A program made the position numbers and the translations under genes. From Holophagaceae bacterium UBA706 (GTDB lineage Bacteria; Acidobacteriota; Holophagae; Holophagales; Holophagaceae): a stretch of 8,008 nt of DNA. Shown here in pieces: positions 5,786 through 8,008 of this stretch (its first letter is position 1; each line of letters starts with the position of its first letter). Location of the stretch: contig DBME01000259.1 in assembly GCA_002298155.1 (NCBI GenBank), positions 1 through 8,008 on the forward strand, read 5' to 3'. The notes under the pieces were generated by a model. That model made no database searches and was not told the DNA's origin. It saw only the letters and a list, made by a program, of their open reading frames with translations.

Positions 5786-6885
5786 TCGCTTGCCTCCTTG
5801 GAAATGGCCAGAAGCAGGCCCAGCGAGGCGAGGCTCGCGATGAGGCTGGAACTGCCATAGCTGATGAAGGGGAGAGGGATGCCCTTGTTGGGGGCCAGGC
5901 TCAGGACCACGCTCAGGTTCATGAGGGCCTGCACCACCAGGAGCAGCATGAAACCCATGGCGCAGAGCTTGAGGAAGCTGTCACGCACGCGCCGGGCGAT
6001 GCGGTAGCCCCGCCAGAGGATGCCCACGAAGAGCGCCAGCACCAGGACGCTGCCGATGAGCCCGGCCTCCTCGGAGATCACGGCATAGATGAAGTCCGTG
6101 TGGGCTTCGGGAAGGTAGTTGAGCTTCTGCATGGAACCACCTAGTCCCACGCCAGTTAGGCCACCATTGCCAACGGCGATCAGGCTCTGGAGCGCCTGGT
6201 GGCCCTTGCCCAGGGGGTCGGCCTCGGGGTTCAGGAAGCTCAGAACCCGGGCCCGGCGGTAAGGCTCGAACCACACGAAGGCGAAACCGATCGCGCCCAG
6301 GGCCGGAGCCGCCACCGCGAAAATCCACCGGTGGGCGCCGCCCAGGAAGGTCACCAGCAGGGCCACGGCCAGGATGAGGAAGGTGGTGCCGAAGTCCGGT
6401 TCGCGCAGGATCAGGGCCAGGGGCACCATGAGGATGGCGAAGAGGGTCACCAGCTTGGGGATGGATTCCTGCCCCTTGGCCCACACATCGCGGTGCCTGA
6501 CCATCCACCAGGCCGTGATGAGCACGGAGATGGGCTTGAAGAGCTCCGAGGGCTGGATGCTCAGGCGGGAGAAGCGGATCCACCGGTGGGCGTGGTTGAT
6601 GGCCGGAAAGAAGAAGACCAGCCCCAGCGCCACCAGGAAGATGCCGTAGAGCACCTGGAGGATGCGCGGGTTGTCCCGCAGGAGGGACAGGTCCACCTGG
6701 CTAAGCGCCAGCATGATGGCGATGCCCACGAAGCCGCCCACCAGCTGGTTCACCAGGAACGTGGTGGAGGCGCTGTGGTTCTTGAAGGCGGAGGCGGAGA
6801 AGACCCACACCATGCCCACGGCCATGAGGACCAGGGCGAACAGCAGGAGGAGTCGATCGATGGGACGGCGGACGTCGGGGCTCAA
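5782..6885 (-). CDS. ftsW: FtsW-type SEDS peptidoglycan glycosyltransferase
   Basis: FtsW polymerises lipid II into septal peptidoglycan in the inner membrane with a class B penicillin-binding protein. The 367-residue, highly hydrophobic product shows about ten membrane segments, the first near residues 11-31. Family blocks are RWIRFSRLSIQPSELFK (101-117), REPDFGTT (161-168), PYRRARVLSFLNPEADPLG (208-226), YLPEAHTDFIYAVISEE (257-273) and PNKGIPLPFISYG (332-344). D264 in HTDF corresponds to the catalytic aspartate of SEDS enzymes (D297 in E. coli FtsW). The PNKG block favours FtsW over RodA, which usually has a TG-type sequence here. One oddity is SYGSSS where SYGGSS is usual. The start is TTG at 6885 with only a weak AGG upstream; an in-frame stop lies a short way upstream and the next ATG is inside TM1. 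The gene sits outside any visible dcw cluster, 40 bases after the mutase gene. Confidence 0.93.
   Translation of the reverse strand: MSPDVRRPIDRLLLLFALVLMAVGMVWVFSASAFKNHSASTTFLVNQLVGGFVGIAIMLALSQVDLSLLRDNPRILQVLYGIFLVALGLVFFFPAINHAHRWIRFSRLSIQPSELFKPISVLITAWWMVRHRDVWAKGQESIPKLVTLFAILMVPLALILREPDFGTTFLILAVALLVTFLGGAHRWIFAVAAPALGAIGFAFVWFEPYRRARVLSFLNPEADPLGKGHQALQSLIAVGNGGLTGVGLGGSMQKLNYLPEAHTDFIYAVISEEAGLIGSVLVLALFVGILWRGYRIARRVRDSFLKLCAMGFMLLLVVQALMNLSVVLSLAPNKGIPLPFISYGSSSLIASLASLGLLLAISKEASE
5793..5799 (-). promoter_or_regulatory. Ribosome binding site for the GTG-started NAD(P)-binding gene
   Basis: On the minus strand this reads AAGGAGG, seven bases before the GTG at 5785-5783 and inside the last codons of ftsW (Lys-Glu-Ala). 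A near-ideal Shine-Dalgarno here supports the GTG start and the four-base overlap. Confidence 0.85.
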
Positions 6886-6925
6886 GGCAGGCCTGGGGAA
6901 GTTGGGACCACCATTCTAGCCGGGA

Positions 6926-8008
6926 TCAGAGTACCAGGCGCTCCTGGTATTCCCCGAACACGCCGCGCATGGCGTCGCACACCTCGCCGACCGTGGCTTC
7001 GGCCTTCACGGCGGCCAGGATCAGGGGCATGAGGTTCTCGGTGCCCTTGGAGGCCTGGGACAGGGCTTCCAGGCGGGAGGCCACGGCGCCGTTGTCGCGC
7101 TCGGCGCGGTACTGGGCCACCTGGGCCCGGCGGCGGGCCCCCAGGGCCTCGTCCACGCGCAGGAGCTCGGGCTTGGCCTCGTTCTGGATGGTGAACTTGT
7201 TGACGCCCACCACCACGTGCTCGCCCTTCTCGACGCCCTTCTGGAAGGCGTAGGCGGCGTTCTGGATCTCGCGCTGGGGCAGGCCCTTCTCGATGGCCGA
7301 CACCATGCCGCCGGCCTCGTCCACCTTGGCGATGAGGGCCATGGCCTGCTTCTCGAGCTCGTCCGTGAGGCTCTCGATGAGGTAGCTGCCCGCGAAGGGG
7401 TCCACCACGTCGGCGATGCGGGACTCGTAGGCCAGGATCTGCTGGGTGCGCAGGGCGATGCGGGCGCTCACCTCGGTGGGCAGCGCCAGGGCCTCGTCGC
7501 GGCTGTTGGTGTGCAGGCTCTGGGTGCCGCCCAGGACGGCGGCCATGGCCTGCACCGTGGTGCGCACGATGTTGTTGTCGGGCTGCTGGGCGGTGAGGGT
7601 GGAGCCGGCGGTCTGGGTGTGGAACCGCAGCATCTGGCTCTTGGGATCGTTGGAGCCGAAGCGCTCCTTGATGATGCGGGCCCAGAGGCGGCGCGCCGCG
7701 CGGAACTTGGCGATCTCCTCGAAGAACTGGTTGTGCGCGTTGAAGAAGAAGCTGAGCCGGGGCGCGAAGGCCTCGAGCTTCATGCCCGACTGCAGGGCGG
7801 CCTCCACGTAGGCGATGCCGTCGGCCAGGGTGAAGGCGATCTCCTGGGCCGCGGTGCAGCCCGCCTCGCGGATGTGGTAGCCGGAGATGGAGATGGTGTT
7901 CCAGTTGGGCACGTTGGCCGCGCAGAACTCGAAGATGTTCGTGATGAGGCGGATGCTGGGCCGGGGCGGGTAGATGTATGTGCCCCGGGCCATGTACTCC
8001 TTGAGGAT
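6926..8008 (-). CDS. Methylmalonyl-CoA mutase large subunit (acyl-CoA mutase family), 5' end beyond the window
   Basis: The visible 360 residues are the C-terminal part of the substrate-binding TIM-barrel subunit of a coenzyme-B12-dependent mutase, which interconverts methylmalonyl-CoA and succinyl-CoA. The first residues [15 protein letters not shown] continue off the right edge. Aligning to the Propionibacterium enzyme as I remember it, visible R8 equals R207, H45 (in [10 protein letters not shown]) equals H244 and R84 (in APRLSFFF) equals R283, all substrate-contacting residues. An Arg at the 207 position, in place of Gln as in isobutyryl- or 2-hydroxyisobutyryl-CoA mutases, favours a carboxylated substrate; ethylmalonyl-CoA is the alternative. 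[13 protein letters not shown] and [10 protein letters not shown] are further signatures. The protein stops at [10 protein letters not shown] with no B12-binding domain (no DxHxxG), so it is the split type and needs a separate small subunit, not seen here. It leads the visible part of the operon with ftsW. Confidence 0.93.
   Translation of the reverse strand: MLKEYMARGTYIYPPRPSIRLITNIFEFCAANVPNWNTISISGYHIREAGCTAAQEIAFTLADGIAYVEAALQSGMKLEAFAPRLSFFFNAHNQFFEEIAKFRAARRLWARIIKERFGSNDPKSQMLRFHTQTAGSTLTAQQPDNNIVRTTVQAMAAVLGGTQSLHTNSRDEALALPTEVSARIALRTQQILAYESRIADVVDPFAGSYLIESLTDELEKQAMALIAKVDEAGGMVSAIEKGLPQREIQNAAYAFQKGVEKGEHVVVGVNKFTIQNEAKPELLRVDEALGARRRAQVAQYRAERDNGAVASRLEALSQASKGTENLMPLILAAVKAEATVGEVCDAMRGVFGEYQERLVL

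Noticed and set aside
6199..7032. Long plus-strand frames antisense to ftsW and the mutase, and a similar one at 5105-5860
   Set aside because: They consist of Gln/Gly/His/Glu-rich shadow sequence, while the minus strand has complete family signatures throughout.

Overview
The window is GC-rich chromosomal DNA from a bacterium. It looks like a conserved housekeeping region, not a mobile or accessory island: I found no transposase, phage gene, CRISPR array, tRNA or rRNA. The combination of a CIRCE-controlled groES-groEL operon, a probable sigma-28 (flagellar-type) promoter, a chemoreceptor and a methylmalonyl-CoA mutase large subunit without a B12 domain fits a motile Gram-negative-type bacterium. 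My best guess is a Holophaga/Geothrix-like acidobacterium. That guess rests on the general look of the proteins and was not tested by any search.

Layout. (1) Positions 1-1124, minus strand: groES then groEL (groEL runs off the left edge), driven leftward by a sigma-70-like promoter whose -10 touches a CIRCE operator for HrcA at 1171-1197. (2) Positions 1198-1338: an AT-rich divergent intergenic region with a candidate rightward promoter, an inverted repeat and two mutually exclusive G/C-tract hairpins just before the next gene. (3) Positions 1339-2719, plus strand: a coiled-coil C4 zinc-ribbon protein and a YggS-type PLP-binding protein, four bases apart and probably one operon. (4) Positions 2818-4365, plus: a methyl-accepting chemotaxis protein. 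(5) Positions 4431-4847, plus: a small exported protein whose C-terminus resembles the YfiR/DUF4154 family, preceded by a perfect sigma-28 -10 box and followed by a strong terminator. (6) Positions 4908-5086: a convergent intergenic stretch with a 12-bp-stem hairpin that probably terminates transcription from the right, perhaps from both sides. (7) Positions 5087-8008, minus: a mutase large subunit (5' end off the right edge), then ftsW, then a TIP30-like NAD(P)-binding protein. ftsW and the last gene overlap by four bases.

How the parts relate. GroES and GroEL form the chaperonin, under heat-shock repression by HrcA. The chemoreceptor and the small exported protein may both belong to the motility programme; the promoter evidence covers the second gene only. 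The right-hand operon joins propionate/methylmalonyl metabolism, septal peptidoglycan synthesis and an orphan oxidoreductase, with no obvious shared pathway. I found no convincing wholly new system. The best leads are the sigma-28 promoter with the mini YfiR-like protein and the structured leader before the zinc-ribbon gene.
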